Below, in pieces: positions 8,881-18,320 of a DNA stretch of 64,000 nucleotides (position 1 is its first letter; each line of letters starts with the position of its first letter). The position numbers and the translations under genes were made by a program. This DNA is from Mediterraneibacter agrestimuris (GTDB lineage Bacteria > Bacillota > Clostridia > Lachnospirales > Lachnospiraceae), in assembly GCF_943193195.1 (NCBI RefSeq), contig NZ_CALPDG010000014.1, forward strand, positions 1 through 64,000. Direction: 5' to 3'. The notes under the pieces were generated by a model. It was not told where the DNA came from. It worked only from the letters and a program-made list of their open reading frames with translations, and did not search any database.

Positions 8881-10236
8881 TTATCCTGTATATCCGTATA
8901 TTTTACCAAGTGAAACCCCTCCATCAATACAAACTGTGCTTCCTGTAATATGGGCAGACTCGTCATTTACTAGGTATCTTATAACGAATGCTACATCTTT
9001 TGTAAAACCAGGTCTTTTTATTGCCATTTTCTGTAACCAATATTGCTTATATTTTTCATCTAAGAATTCTGACATAGGTGATTCTATCCATCCAGGTGCT
9101 ACACAATTAATTCTAATTCCGTACTTACTATAATTTAGAGCTACAGCCTTTGAAAAATGGATCATTGCACATTTACTTACTCCATATGCTTCCAATCCCG
9201 GCAACAGTGCTCTAATTCCTCCAAGCGAAGAAACCCCCACTATATTTCCAAACAATTTAGAACTTCTACAACAATTAATATAAGTAGAAACCGCTACTCG
9301 ATATCCTTCCATATTGGTTTCCCATATTTGCTTCCAAATGTCATTAGTTTTCAGCATGTTTTCTCCATCAAAGTATCCAGATGAATAAATCATTCCGTGA
9401 AATGGACCACTTTTATATGAATCACTAATAGCTTTTTGCAAAGTATCGCTATCTGTTACATCTACTTTATTTATTTTGACATTTACATGATATTTTTCCT
9501 CGATATCTGTTTTCATTTCCATTAACATATCTATACGTCTTGCAAAAAGCACTAAATCTGCACCTTCACTCGCTAGTTGATAAGCAGTTACTTTTCCAAT
9601 CCCACTACTTGCTCCAATAATAAGATATCTGGACCTCTTTACAGAAGTGGTAGCTTTTACTGTTTTTAATGGATTATCTAAAATTGGCTTCAATGGATTA
9701 ATGTCAATCCCTCCATTAATCTTCAGTGTTTGTCCTATCATATACGTGTTTCCCATACCATATAAAAATTCAACACCATAATACAAGTCTTCGAATATTG
9801 TTTTTCTTTTTATAATCATCCAGGGTTCTAATTCAATTGAAGTATCCTCAACATATGTCCAATAACCTAAGTCTATAAAATTTGCAATAATTTTATAAGT
9901 TCCCCATTCAAGCAATTTAGTTTTAACCCAACTTAAAAGTTCGCTTTGTGCACCATAAATTTCAGCAGCATTTGGTATTCGAGAACTTTGATCTAAATAA
10001 TTCATGATGAAAATTATTTTTCCACCACCTATATTCTTCATTTTTTCAATCAGTAACTCAATTTCATGATAGATAAGTTTTCGAGGTTCTTTATCATAAG
10101 TATTGTAAAAGCTAATAATACACCCTAAAAATGGTCTATCCTCATCACCCCCTTGTTTTTTTTGAAGGCTTTCAATTATGTATTCACATTCATTTTTTAA
10201 AACTTTATTATTACCAATAATTTCATATTTTTCCAT
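8881..10236 (-). CDS. double SDR protein, paralogue of the downstream gene
   Basis: A 451-residue protein with the same two-part build as the 7443 gene. The C-terminal half is a classical SDR: GASSGIGK, the altered YSSG in place of NNAG, SSLGG for the catalytic Ser, active-site YGVSK and CIDGGVS at the end. The N-terminal half lacks a cofactor loop and its YxxxK equivalent reads YGAQS, so it has lost the lysine, yet it still ends QTLKINGG like an SDR. It is tightly packed, ending 13 bases before the next start. Two adjacent double SDRs suggest duplication followed by specialisation. Confidence 0.8.
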   Translation of the reverse strand: MEKYEIIGNNKVLKNECEYIIESLQKKQGGDEDRPFLGCIISFYNTYDKEPRKLIYHEIELLIEKMKNIGGGKIIFIMNYLDQSSRIPNAAEIYGAQSELLSWVKTKLLEWGTYKIIANFIDLGYWTYVEDTSIELEPWMIIKRKTIFEDLYYGVEFLYGMGNTYMIGQTLKINGGIDINPLKPILDNPLKTVKATTSVKRSRYLIIGASSGIGKVTAYQLASEGADLVLFARRIDMLMEMKTDIEEKYHVNVKINKVDVTDSDTLQKAISDSYKSGPFHGMIYSSGYFDGENMLKTNDIWKQIWETNMEGYRVAVSTYINCCRSSKLFGNIVGVSSLGGIRALLPGLEAYGVSKCAMIHFSKAVALNYSKYGIRINCVAPGWIESPMSEFLDEKYKQYWLQKMAIKRPGFTKDVAFVIRYLVNDESAHITGSTVCIDGGVSLGKIYGYTG

Positions 10237-10237
10237 T

Positions 10238-11509
10238 TTATTTATCCTCTATTAGCATTATTGAACAGTCTCCACCAGCACCACAACTCATCAACATGGA
10301 GTATTTGGATTTCTTCTTTATGTATCTTTTTATAATTGGAGTTGCACATAAACTTGCAAATTTTTTTTCGCAATTTATTGACGGAGCAATTATACCCTCA
10401 TTCATCATCATTAAATTACATACTAACTTCAAGATTCCAGCTATGCCTCCAATATGTCCAAACGCTGCTTCTTGGTTTGTTAAATATATTTCACCATTAT
10501 ATTCATTTTCTCTCCGAATATAATTTAGTGCTTGTATAAAGAATTCTTCTATAAAATCCGCACCTTCTGCGAAATCATTAATAAACCCTACTTCCCCAAG
10601 CCCAATTTTTGCATCTTTTAGTACTTCTTTCACAGATTTTCCAAAGTTGTCTGGATTACCGCAATCAAACATTCCATGCCCATTCCTTCTTGAATTACTA
10701 TAATGAAGACGAAATGCTTGCGTATTTTCAGAACAATTATTTTTACTGTCTTCTCTTTCCATAATAATTGCTATAGCACCTTGACCGCATGCATTTCCTT
10801 TTGTATTCACATCGTGAGGCCTAATATCTAAAGGATTATCCGTTATTGCAGCTATTGTTTTTTCTGTTTTCATTCGGTAGGATACCGAAGAAAAATATAA
10901 CGGATCATTTGAATCATCCACGCCTATAATTATTACTTTATCTACATAATTTAATAAAAGTTTTTCACTAGCAAGCTGTATGGCATTTAGTGTTGAAGCA
11001 CAGCTTCCTGTTAAAGTAAGTACAGGACAATCTAATTCCAATACTTTGCTTATACCACAAGCTACACTTCCAGGTGTTCCTTGAATAAAAAAGTCAAATC
11101 CAACTTTACTTTTATTGTAGTTAAATAATTTAGTAAATTGCTTATTTACTGTTTCTAATGTAAGCATAGTTGAAGTAACTACCAATAGTGTTCTTGCATT
11201 TGAAAGTTCCTTAGAACTATAATTTGCATCTTCTAAAGCTTTTTTTGTGGCTAAAATGCCCAATAAAGTTGCTTTAGAGTATTTTTCAATATGCTTTTCA
11301 GATATATTCAATTCCTCCCTCTGCCAATTGTGTATTTTACCTGCCACCCCGATATCATAACTTTGATATTCTGGTGTCTTAGATATTACACATTCACCAT
11401 TTTTTATAATTTCCCAAAATCTTTTTTTTGAATTACATATACCAAATTTTTTAATATCTGGCAAAGCAAACCCTATGCCAGTTAATTTCATATAGTCACT
11501 GCTTGGCAT
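10238..11509 (-). CDS. KAS II-like ketosynthase homologue with altered active site
   Basis: A 423-residue thiolase-fold protein of the FabF/KAS II group. The nucleophile is kept (TGSCASTLNA, C170) and so is the second histidine (AAFGHIGGIAG). The first histidine region, normally NAHGT, reads INDFAEGAD, and the lysine five residues before the second His is Glu (QEAAFGH). The Cys-His-His triad is therefore incomplete, which should impair malonyl decarboxylation. Chain-length factors lose the Cys instead, so this is a different pattern. It may pair with the 11513 or 18317 protein, or do acyl transfer or condensation with another nucleophile. Spaced one or two bases from both neighbours. Confidence 0.85.
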   Translation of the reverse strand: MPSSDYMKLTGIGFALPDIKKFGICNSKKRFWEIIKNGECVISKTPEYQSYDIGVAGKIHNWQREELNISEKHIEKYSKATLLGILATKKALEDANYSSKELSNARTLLVVTSTMLTLETVNKQFTKLFNYNKSKVGFDFFIQGTPGSVACGISKVLELDCPVLTLTGSCASTLNAIQLASEKLLLNYVDKVIIIGVDDSNDPLYFSSVSYRMKTEKTIAAITDNPLDIRPHDVNTKGNACGQGAIAIIMEREDSKNNCSENTQAFRLHYSNSRRNGHGMFDCGNPDNFGKSVKEVLKDAKIGLGEVGFINDFAEGADFIEEFFIQALNYIRRENEYNGEIYLTNQEAAFGHIGGIAGILKLVCNLMMMNEGIIAPSINCEKKFASLCATPIIKRYIKKKSKYSMLMSCGAGGDCSIMLIEDK

Positions 11510-11512
11510 ATA

Positions 11513-12850
11513 CTAATACCTCCCTAACAACACAACACTGCACACACCACCTGCTTGGTAATTAAAGCTTAATGCGTAATTGAATGTTTTTTCCAATGTA
11601 TTGTTACCCGGCACTGGATCAAATAGACATATTTCATCTTTTTGTTTACATCCAGCGGTAGGACAAATTTTTTTATTATTCATCATTAATAAAGTACCAG
11701 ATACTCCTGTAATTCCTAATGCAGATGAATTATGCCCAAAACATGCTTCTTGAGATGTTACCGGAAGTAAATTAATTTTTTCTTTAAATAATGCTCTTAA
11801 AGCATTGGCTTCAAAAATATTAAATATTTTATCTCCCTGTGCTCCTCCATTTATATATCCAATATCATCAAGAAAATATTTGGAACCCAAACATTTCTTA
11901 ATTGCTCTCACTAGAGATTCTCCTGTTTCATCAATTGACACTGCACTTGAATTATTCTCACGCGCTGTACACTGATTCAAAATTTCGCCATATATATGTG
12001 CATTCCTTCTTATTGCGTGTTCTTCACTTTCAAGAATAATAGTGGCAGAACCAATCCCGGAATTGTATCCTTCAGCTCTTTTATCATATGGTGCCATTAG
12101 TTTATTTAACAAAAATTTTGTTGGCGGAGCCGAAAAAGAGGCTTTTTTTCCTGTTTTTTCTGCTTCTTCAACTAAACCAACATATTGTTGAATAACCTCC
12201 ATGTCTATACTTTCTACTCCTGTCACAACTACGCAATCTGTTTCGCCAGTTAATATCATTTTTTGTGCTAACCCAATTGAAACATTTCCAGATGCACATC
12301 CACATGAAACTGCAAACTGGGCATTTCCACTCTTTAACATAGCTGCTTGAACTAAAGCCGCATCGTTTACTGGAACAGAAATCATCAATCTATTAAACAT
12401 TTTTAATGTGTCTTGTGGCGTTGTTTTTAAACAATCCATAGTTGAAAATTCAGAATAGCTGTTAAAATTAGTTGCTATAGAAGTTCTTGCCGTTATTACT
12501 GCAGCATCTTTAAAATCTCCGCTTTCAATACTTAGTCCTGCATCATCACATGCTTCTTGGCAGGAAATAACACTTAATAGATGTGTTAAATTATAGTTAT
12601 CCAAATATCTTCTTGGAACGTATTTTACAAGTTTTTTCAAATCTTCTTCAGATTTTTTAATAAACCCATAATAAATACCATTATTTTCAGTACATATTTT
12701 TCCTGAAGATATAATGTCCCAAAAGTCTTTTTTAGTGATGCATAAGTCTCTCTCTCCATTCGCTTCCTGAACTCCCGGTAGTGCAAATCCCATTCCTGTT
12801 ACAACAACCCTTTTGTCATTTTGCAATAAATTTTCAATCATATTTTCCAC
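11513..12850 (-). CDS. KAS II-like ketosynthase homologue with altered active site (second copy)
   Basis: A 445-residue FabF-like thiolase-fold protein. It keeps the nucleophile in SCGCASGNVSIG (C185) and the second histidine in EACFGHNSSALG, but NAHGT is replaced by INGGAQGD and the conserved lysine by Glu, the same two changes as in the adjacent 10238 gene. The shared losses argue that the two arose together and that the altered site is functional rather than decayed. Reaction unknown; candidates are a non-decarboxylating condensation, acyl transfer, or a partner subunit for the canonical ketosynthase at 18317. Confidence 0.85.
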   Translation of the reverse strand: MENMIENLLQNDKRVVVTGMGFALPGVQEANGERDLCITKKDFWDIISSGKICTENNGIYYGFIKKSEEDLKKLVKYVPRRYLDNYNLTHLLSVISCQEACDDAGLSIESGDFKDAAVITARTSIATNFNSYSEFSTMDCLKTTPQDTLKMFNRLMISVPVNDAALVQAAMLKSGNAQFAVSCGCASGNVSIGLAQKMILTGETDCVVVTGVESIDMEVIQQYVGLVEEAEKTGKKASFSAPPTKFLLNKLMAPYDKRAEGYNSGIGSATIILESEEHAIRRNAHIYGEILNQCTARENNSSAVSIDETGESLVRAIKKCLGSKYFLDDIGYINGGAQGDKIFNIFEANALRALFKEKINLLPVTSQEACFGHNSSALGITGVSGTLLMMNNKKICPTAGCKQKDEICLFDPVPGNNTLEKTFNYALSFNYQAGGVCSVVLLGRY

Positions 12851-12852
12851 CT

Positions 12853-13647
12853 CTATTTATTAAAAATAACTTTTGAAGGATATCCACCTCCGTCTAATTC
12901 AATAATATTTCCTGTCATATATTTGTTTTTTACACAAAACAATACGGCCTCGCTAACTTCACTTTCTTCTGCAAACCGTTTTAATGGTACTTGATTTTTT
13001 AGTTTATCCATATACTCATTATGCCTTTCACTTTTTTCACATGCCGTTCTTAAAGCATCACCTATAATAGCACCAGGAGCAACTGCCATACAACGTATCC
13101 CATATCTAGATAATTCAACAGCAATTGAACGAGTCATAGAAATAACAGCTGCTTTTGCTGCTGTATATGCGCATTGTGCATACGCGCCTTTCCATAATGA
13201 AGTTGCTATATTAATTATAATTCCTTCAGTTTTTTGTTCGATCATAGTTGCGGCAGCTTCTCTACAACATAAGAAACTCGAAGTTTGATTAAGTAAAATT
13301 GTTCTCTCCCATTCTTCCAAACTATGCTTAATAATCGCACCTTCAGCGTTTTGATACACAAATTTTTTTGATAAATTTTTCCCAACACAGTTCACGCAAA
13401 CACACAATTTACCACAGCTACCGATATACTCAAAAAGTTCTTGTACATCTGATTCTCTTGTTGCATCCATACAATATATTTCCAAAACAATACTTTCTTT
13501 TTCTGCTCGTTTTACCGCTGCATTTAAATTTCCCTTACTCTTTCCTGTTATTAATACTCTATATCCATGCATGTATAAAGCATTAGCAATTACGAATCCT
13601 ATACCTCTACTTCCTCCAATTACTACAGCGATCTCTTTTTTTCCCAT
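12853..13647 (-). CDS. FabG-like short-chain dehydrogenase/reductase
   Basis: A 264-residue classical SDR: GGSRGIGF cofactor loop (residues 12-19), VNCVG, catalytic Ser in ATSLWKG, active-site YTAAK and C-terminal NIIELDGG. It is the SDR of the cluster closest to FabG 3-ketoacyl reductases, so reduction of the beta-keto product of the neighbouring synthases is the likely role. Its stop is two bases before the ketosynthase-like gene at 11513 and it starts 10 bases after a KAS III-like gene. Confidence 0.88.
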   Translation of the reverse strand: MGKKEIAVVIGGSRGIGFVIANALYMHGYRVLITGKSKGNLNAAVKRAEKESIVLEIYCMDATRESDVQELFEYIGSCGKLCVCVNCVGKNLSKKFVYQNAEGAIIKHSLEEWERTILLNQTSSFLCCREAAATMIEQKTEGIIINIATSLWKGAYAQCAYTAAKAAVISMTRSIAVELSRYGIRCMAVAPGAIIGDALRTACEKSERHNEYMDKLKNQVPLKRFAEESEVSEAVLFCVKNKYMTGNIIELDGGGYPSKVIFNK

Positions 13648-13657
13648 ATACTTTCTC

Positions 13658-14623
13658 CTATAATCTTAGCAATGTAGCACCATAATAAATTCCGGAACCT
13701 ATTGAAGGGCAAAGACAAATATCACCCTTTCTAAACTTTCCCGTTTCTAGGTTAATCGAAATAACTAGGGGGATTGATGCACTAGATACATTTGCGACCT
13801 CGCTGAAATTGGTAATAAATTTCCTATCTGTGCAATTAATATGTCTTTTAATTTCTTCATGAACTACTTCTGTTCCTGGATGTGGCACTAGCCAATCGAT
13901 ATCTTGCATAGATATTTTATTTCTGGAAAATATAGTATCAATAGCTCTTTTATTCAATTCAGCTGCTACTTGTGCTAACTCAGGTTTGCTTTTAACCCAT
14001 CCCTCTGGCATTTTTGCCTTTACAATATCTTTCAGGGAACCATCATTTTTTAATTCAAAATCTATAATTCCACCAGTTGCATTAGTATTTTTAGTTAATA
14101 CAAGTGAAGCAGATGCATCTCCAACAATTAATTCTCCTTTTGATCCAGGCCTAACTCTATGTGAAAACTGTTCTGTACAAATTATCAGGGCATTATCCAC
14201 TCTATCATGTGCTTGCAAATACATGCACGCAGTCATAACTGCTGTTGCAAAACCACAACAAGCCGTACACAAATCAAAAGCCATGGCATTCTTAGCTCCA
14301 ATCAGATTTGCCACCGACGGTGCCAAATCTGGAACATATCTTCTTTCTGTCCAATTTACTAAGAGTAGTAAATCTATGTCACTAGCTTTTAATTTTGCAT
14401 TTCTCAAAGCATTTTCTCCAGATATTTTCGACATAAGTTCTATAGTCTCCTCATCACTAGACCAATGTCTCTTTTTAACTCCTACATTTCCAATGACTTT
14501 TTCATCTATAGAACTTGTCTTTAATGTAATACGAGAATTAACTTCTTCCGTTGTAACAACTCTTTTGGGTAAGTAATGTCCCCAACCTATAATTTCTATT
14601 CCATTTGTTTTTAAAGTACTCAT
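13658..14623 (-). CDS. KAS III-like 3-oxoacyl synthase
   Basis: A 321-residue FabH-family protein of normal length with a complete Cys-His-Asn triad: CTACCGFA (Cys about 121), VPHPGTEV (His; usual PHQAN altered to PHPGT) and ANVSSASIP (Asn). FabH enzymes condense an acyl-CoA starter with a malonyl extender. It diverges clearly from the two other KAS III-like genes just upstream, so it may catalyse a separate condensation or use a different starter. The change of HQAN to HPGT at the substrate-contact loop hints at an unusual extender. Confidence 0.85.
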   Translation of the reverse strand: MSTLKTNGIEIIGWGHYLPKRVVTTEEVNSRITLKTSSIDEKVIGNVGVKKRHWSSDEETIELMSKISGENALRNAKLKASDIDLLLLVNWTERRYVPDLAPSVANLIGAKNAMAFDLCTACCGFATAVMTACMYLQAHDRVDNALIICTEQFSHRVRPGSKGELIVGDASASLVLTKNTNATGGIIDFELKNDGSLKDIVKAKMPEGWVKSKPELAQVAAELNKRAIDTIFSRNKISMQDIDWLVPHPGTEVVHEEIKRHINCTDRKFITNFSEVANVSSASIPLVISINLETGKFRKGDICLCPSIGSGIYYGATLLRL

Positions 14624-14639
14624 ATATTATCCTTTCAAT

Positions 14640-15635
14640 TTAATATTTAAATAAAATTCCACCCCAACTGAATCCACGACCAATACTACATGTGAGAATT
14701 AAATCACCGTGTTTAATGGTACCCTTGTCAATAAATTCCGAACAACATCCAGGACCACCCACACTAGATGTGTTTCCTCTTTTGTCTATATTTACTAGCA
14801 ATTTTTCCTCAGGAATTTTTAGTTTTTCTTTAAGTTGTTTAATGATATTAATATTTGCTTGATGAGGAATAAACCAGTCTACATCTTCTATTTGTAATTT
14901 GTTTCTGCTTAATATTTCTTCCGTTACTTCTGTTAAAACTTTTGGCGCAATTTCACCGACTTTTTTACCCTTCATCAATACTTTATTTTCATCATCAATA
15001 TCAAATGCTTCAAAATAATTGCCATCTGAATGGATCACCACATCAATTAAATCTGATTCTTTCTTATCACATATTTGCCATATAGCAGCCGCTGCTCCTG
15101 CTCCGAATAACGTAGAATTTTTAAATTTAAAATTTAAGATATTCTTAGGACTTTCTACACATACTATTAATGCATTCTTTTTATTCATTGAATGTAATAA
15201 TGCTGCTGCTGCCATAGAAATATTTACAAATCCTAAGCATGCAACTGCCGTAAGATCGAAACAAAAAACATTGTTCAATCCAAGTTCTCTTTGCAAGGGT
15301 GGTGCTATGTCCATATACTTATTTGATGTTGTGGATGGATTACATACAGGACGTGCTGTAGCACTAGTGCAAATTAAAATATCTATTTCGTCTTTATCCA
15401 AATGCGCCTTTTCCAATGCATCCATAGCAGCATTTTTAGCCAAATCAACAAAAGATATTTCATTGTTATCTGCCCAATGTCTGGTATGAACTCCTGTATG
15501 TTCTACTATCCAGTCAGCACAAAAACCAAATTTCTGTTCTATCGCCTTATTGTCTATTGGATCTCCTGGAAAGTAATGACCCATACCTAAAAGTTTAACT
15601 GGCGCCTCAATATTTTTTGGTATTATATTTTTCAT
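14640..15635 (-). CDS. KAS III-like 3-oxoacyl synthase (tandem copy B)
   Basis: A 331-residue FabH-family protein. The triad is complete: AVACLGF (Cys), IPHQANINII (His) and DKRGNTSSVGG (Asn). The start at 15635 follows GGGAGG and lines up with its paralogue; an in-frame ATG 57 bases earlier would overlap the preceding gene. It is strikingly similar along its whole length to the upstream gene (shared GHYFPGDP, NKYMDIA, LNFKFKNSTLFGAGA-type segments), so the pair is a tandem duplication. Sequence suggests CoA- or ACP-bound starter condensation; substrate unknown. Confidence 0.87.
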   Translation of the reverse strand: MKNIIPKNIEAPVKLLGMGHYFPGDPIDNKAIEQKFGFCADWIVEHTGVHTRHWADNNEISFVDLAKNAAMDALEKAHLDKDEIDILICTSATARPVCNPSTTSNKYMDIAPPLQRELGLNNVFCFDLTAVACLGFVNISMAAAALLHSMNKKNALIVCVESPKNILNFKFKNSTLFGAGAAAAIWQICDKKESDLIDVVIHSDGNYFEAFDIDDENKVLMKGKKVGEIAPKVLTEVTEEILSRNKLQIEDVDWFIPHQANINIIKQLKEKLKIPEEKLLVNIDKRGNTSSVGGPGCCSEFIDKGTIKHGDLILTCSIGRGFSWGGILFKY

Positions 15636-15648
15636 AATTTCCTCCCTC

Positions 15649-16650
15649 TTAGGCTTTAAATAGAATTCCGCCCCAGTTGAATCCTCTCCCAAAGCTACAC
15701 GTAAATATTAGATCACCTTTCTTTATCTTTCCCATATGATAATACTCTGATAAACAACTAGGGCCACCAACACAAGATGTATTTCCTCTTTTGTCTATAT
15801 TAATCAACATCTTATGTTCTGGTATCTCCATTTCTTCTTTAAGTTGGTTGATAATATTAACATTAGCTTGATGTGGTATGAACCAATCTATATCCATTAT
15901 TTTTAGATTATTCCTTTCTAAAATTTCTTTTGTGACATTAATTAAAGATTTAGGGGCAAACTCTCCAACTTCTTTTCCTTTCATTAATATCTTGTTGCTA
16001 TCATCAATATCAAAGGCATTAAAATGAGTTCCATCTGTATATAAGGAAACATCTAACAAATCCGAATCTGATCTAGCACATTTTTCCCATATTGTGACCA
16101 CAGCTCCCGCTCCGAATAAAGTAGAATTTTTATAATTAAAGTTTAGTACCGGCTTAGGATTTTCAACACATACTACCATTGCTCTCTTTAAATTCATTGC
16201 CTTTAACATCGAAATTGCAGTTATTGTTGCATCAATGAATCCCACACACGCAGCTCCACCTATATCAAAACATAATGCATTACTTAAATTCAATTCTGCC
16301 TGTAAAGGCAATGCAATATCCATATACTTATTACTTAATGTTGATGGATTAAAGAATGCTCTTGTTGTAGAACTTGTACAAACAAGAATATCTATATCTG
16401 TTACAAGGATTCCAGAATTTTTCAATGCATATTCTCCAGCTTTTTTTGCTAAATCTACAAATGTTTCTTCGCCTTCCTTAGCCCAATGTCTACTTTTAAC
16501 TCCAGTATGTTCTACTATCCAATTTGAATCAAATCCATATTCTTTTTCTATTGTATTATTTGTAACAGGGTCTCCTGGAAAATAATGTCCAATGCCCAAT
16601 AGTTTCCCTGGTGCATTGATGAATTTTTGCTGCAAATTTTCTTTATTCAT
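15649..16650 (-). CDS. KAS III-like 3-oxoacyl synthase (tandem copy A)
   Basis: A 333-residue FabH-family protein with nucleophile C135 (GGAACVGF), His in IPHQANVNII and Asn in DKRGNTSCVGG. It is paralogous to the gene at 14640. Its ATG overlaps the end of the fused CoA-transferase gene by four bases, so translation is coupled. Two near-identical but not identical active KAS III copies could form a heterodimer, as some FabH-like pairs do, or act at successive chain lengths; this is inference. Confidence 0.87.
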   Translation of the reverse strand: MNKENLQQKFINAPGKLLGIGHYFPGDPVTNNTIEKEYGFDSNWIVEHTGVKSRHWAKEGEETFVDLAKKAGEYALKNSGILVTDIDILVCTSSTTRAFFNPSTLSNKYMDIALPLQAELNLSNALCFDIGGAACVGFIDATITAISMLKAMNLKRAMVVCVENPKPVLNFNYKNSTLFGAGAVVTIWEKCARSDSDLLDVSLYTDGTHFNAFDIDDSNKILMKGKEVGEFAPKSLINVTKEILERNNLKIMDIDWFIPHQANVNIINQLKEEMEIPEHKMLINIDKRGNTSCVGGPSCLSEYYHMGKIKKGDLIFTCSFGRGFNWGGILFKA

Positions 16651-18320
16651 TTCCTATAAACTCCTTTCCTATCAATCTCCCATACCACTTTTCGTTCTTC
16701 TTCTGAGATTTCTTGTTCATACTTAAGAATTTCTTTAATTTGATTCTGTTCCCATTGTGAATATTCTGACAATGCATTTTGTGGAGTAATATATTTTTTC
16801 TTAGCATCATACCAAGAATTTAACTTAAATTTACCGTCCTCCTTTTCAAATTCTCCAAAAGTAGTTACTATAGAACAAATATTTGCACCCGGACTTGTAA
16901 TAAAGTTTACTTTATTCACTAATTTCTTTTTTCCTGGTACACAAACAACAATACAATCTGTAACCGAAGCAATATCATTAGCACCCCCTGAACCTGTCAT
17001 ATATGTTCCATCAAATAATTGTGAAGAATTAATATTTCCGTAACAATCTATTTCTGCTGCTCCTATAACTCCTAAACATGTTCGTTCAAATCCCACCTGT
17101 GTACCTAACGTTTGAAGAATATCGCATCGTTGCTCAGTAGTATCTGCAATCTTTTGACTAAACAGAAATACATCTCCATCTACCGCCGTCATCCCATAAA
17201 ATCCTAATTCAGCCATAATATGAATCCCGATACCTTCTTTATTAAGGATTCTTTGTGCTACCCATGTAGCTATGTGAGACATTCCAATACCCGCTAAAAT
17301 TGTTTTGTAATTTCCTTTTTTTACTTTTCGTATAATAGTTCTAGCGGCTAATATAATTAAAATTTCATTTAAAGTAAGCTCTGAATCAATGTTTATATCC
17401 TCATACTGTTTTTTTCCTTCATGGATAAACTTCCAATTATGTTTGGTAATACGTTTCCAATAATCATGTGAAAAGCACTTTTTTATATTATCCATATACC
17501 ACTTTTGAGCTGTTAAGGGATCTGAAACTAATTCACGTGCTTCAACAAAATAATCGTAATCATCATAATAATTTTGAATTCCTTCTATACCAAATGTACG
17601 TACAGCCTGCGGGTATGCGCCATACGGGACTTCACAGACTCCCAATACCCGGCTACCTGGAATAATTACTTTATCAGAATGCATCTGAAAAGTATTTGCA
17701 TCCACTATCTTTTCTACTGTGGCAAGAACACCTTTTCTAGCCGCTAGACATCCCCACTGTCCTTCTCCAGATGGTGAACTTAGTATTATATTTCCGTTCG
17801 TATCTGCACACACTCCATGTACTACTGTAATATCTGGAAATAAAGACTTAATTAATCTTATTTTTTGGTCTTTGTTCTCTCCAACTAATATGGTGTTAGT
17901 GTAGCTTGAATTTTCCAAATCACTTTCACCTAAAGAATTTGTCACCATATAGGGTAAGTTTAATGCACCGCCCATTAGTCTTAATACAAAAGTCAACAAT
18001 GAAACCATCTCTATTTCAAATGGTATATGATATTTTAATACATTAGCATACAAACTGTTTGTCCTTGGTTTCGGGTAGTTATCTCCTAAAAACCCTGTTA
18101 TTACTTTTTTTGCTATTCCTGATATTGCAATTGCATGTAAATTTCCGTGCACTGCTGTAACGCTAAATGTAAATTGTGGATTTTTTTCTTCAAACATTCT
18201 AATCATTGTATTAATTAAGGCATTAGGCCTAGCCATTGTAGAAGCAATATGGATATACATTTTCTCTTGAACATTTTCCTCTATCATTTTTTCCAAATTA
18301 TCGTATATAATATTTTTCAT
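16647..18320 (-). CDS. class I CoA-transferase, fused alpha and beta halves (GctAB-like)
   Basis: About 557 residues. The first half resembles CoA-transferase alpha subunits (GVCADTNGNIILSSP, the EKIV segment and IPGSRVLGVCEVPYGAYP); the second half resembles beta subunits of the glutaconate CoA-transferase type (GAAEIDCYGNINSS, GSGGANDIASVTD). These are normally two polypeptides. The start at 18320 has AGGAG upstream and forms an ATGA overlap with the stop of the ketosynthase gene. It should transfer CoA to or from a carboxylic acid; the related IpdAB proteins instead hydrolyse a ring, so a C-C hydrolase role cannot be excluded. Confidence 0.78.
   Translation of the reverse strand: MKNIIYDNLEKMIEENVQEKMYIHIASTMARPNALINTMIRMFEEKNPQFTFSVTAVHGNLHAIAISGIAKKVITGFLGDNYPKPRTNSLYANVLKYHIPFEIEMVSLLTFVLRLMGGALNLPYMVTNSLGESDLENSSYTNTILVGENKDQKIRLIKSLFPDITVVHGVCADTNGNIILSSPSGEGQWGCLAARKGVLATVEKIVDANTFQMHSDKVIIPGSRVLGVCEVPYGAYPQAVRTFGIEGIQNYYDDYDYFVEARELVSDPLTAQKWYMDNIKKCFSHDYWKRITKHNWKFIHEGKKQYEDINIDSELTLNEILIILAARTIIRKVKKGNYKTILAGIGMSHIATWVAQRILNKEGIGIHIMAELGFYGMTAVDGDVFLFSQKIADTTEQRCDILQTLGTQVGFERTCLGVIGAAEIDCYGNINSSQLFDGTYMTGSGGANDIASVTDCIVVCVPGKKKLVNKVNFITSPGANICSIVTTFGEFEKEDGKFKLNSWYDAKKKYITPQNALSEYSQWEQNQIKEILKYEQEISEEERKVVWEIDRKGVYRK

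Noticed and set aside
10238-12850. Chain-length factors (KS-beta)
   Set aside because: Classical chain-length factors lack the active-site Cys; both proteins keep it.
13986-14576. A 196-codon plus-strand open frame inside the KAS III gene
   Set aside because: It is antisense to a gene with complete catalytic motifs, has no ribosome site and no recognisable domain.
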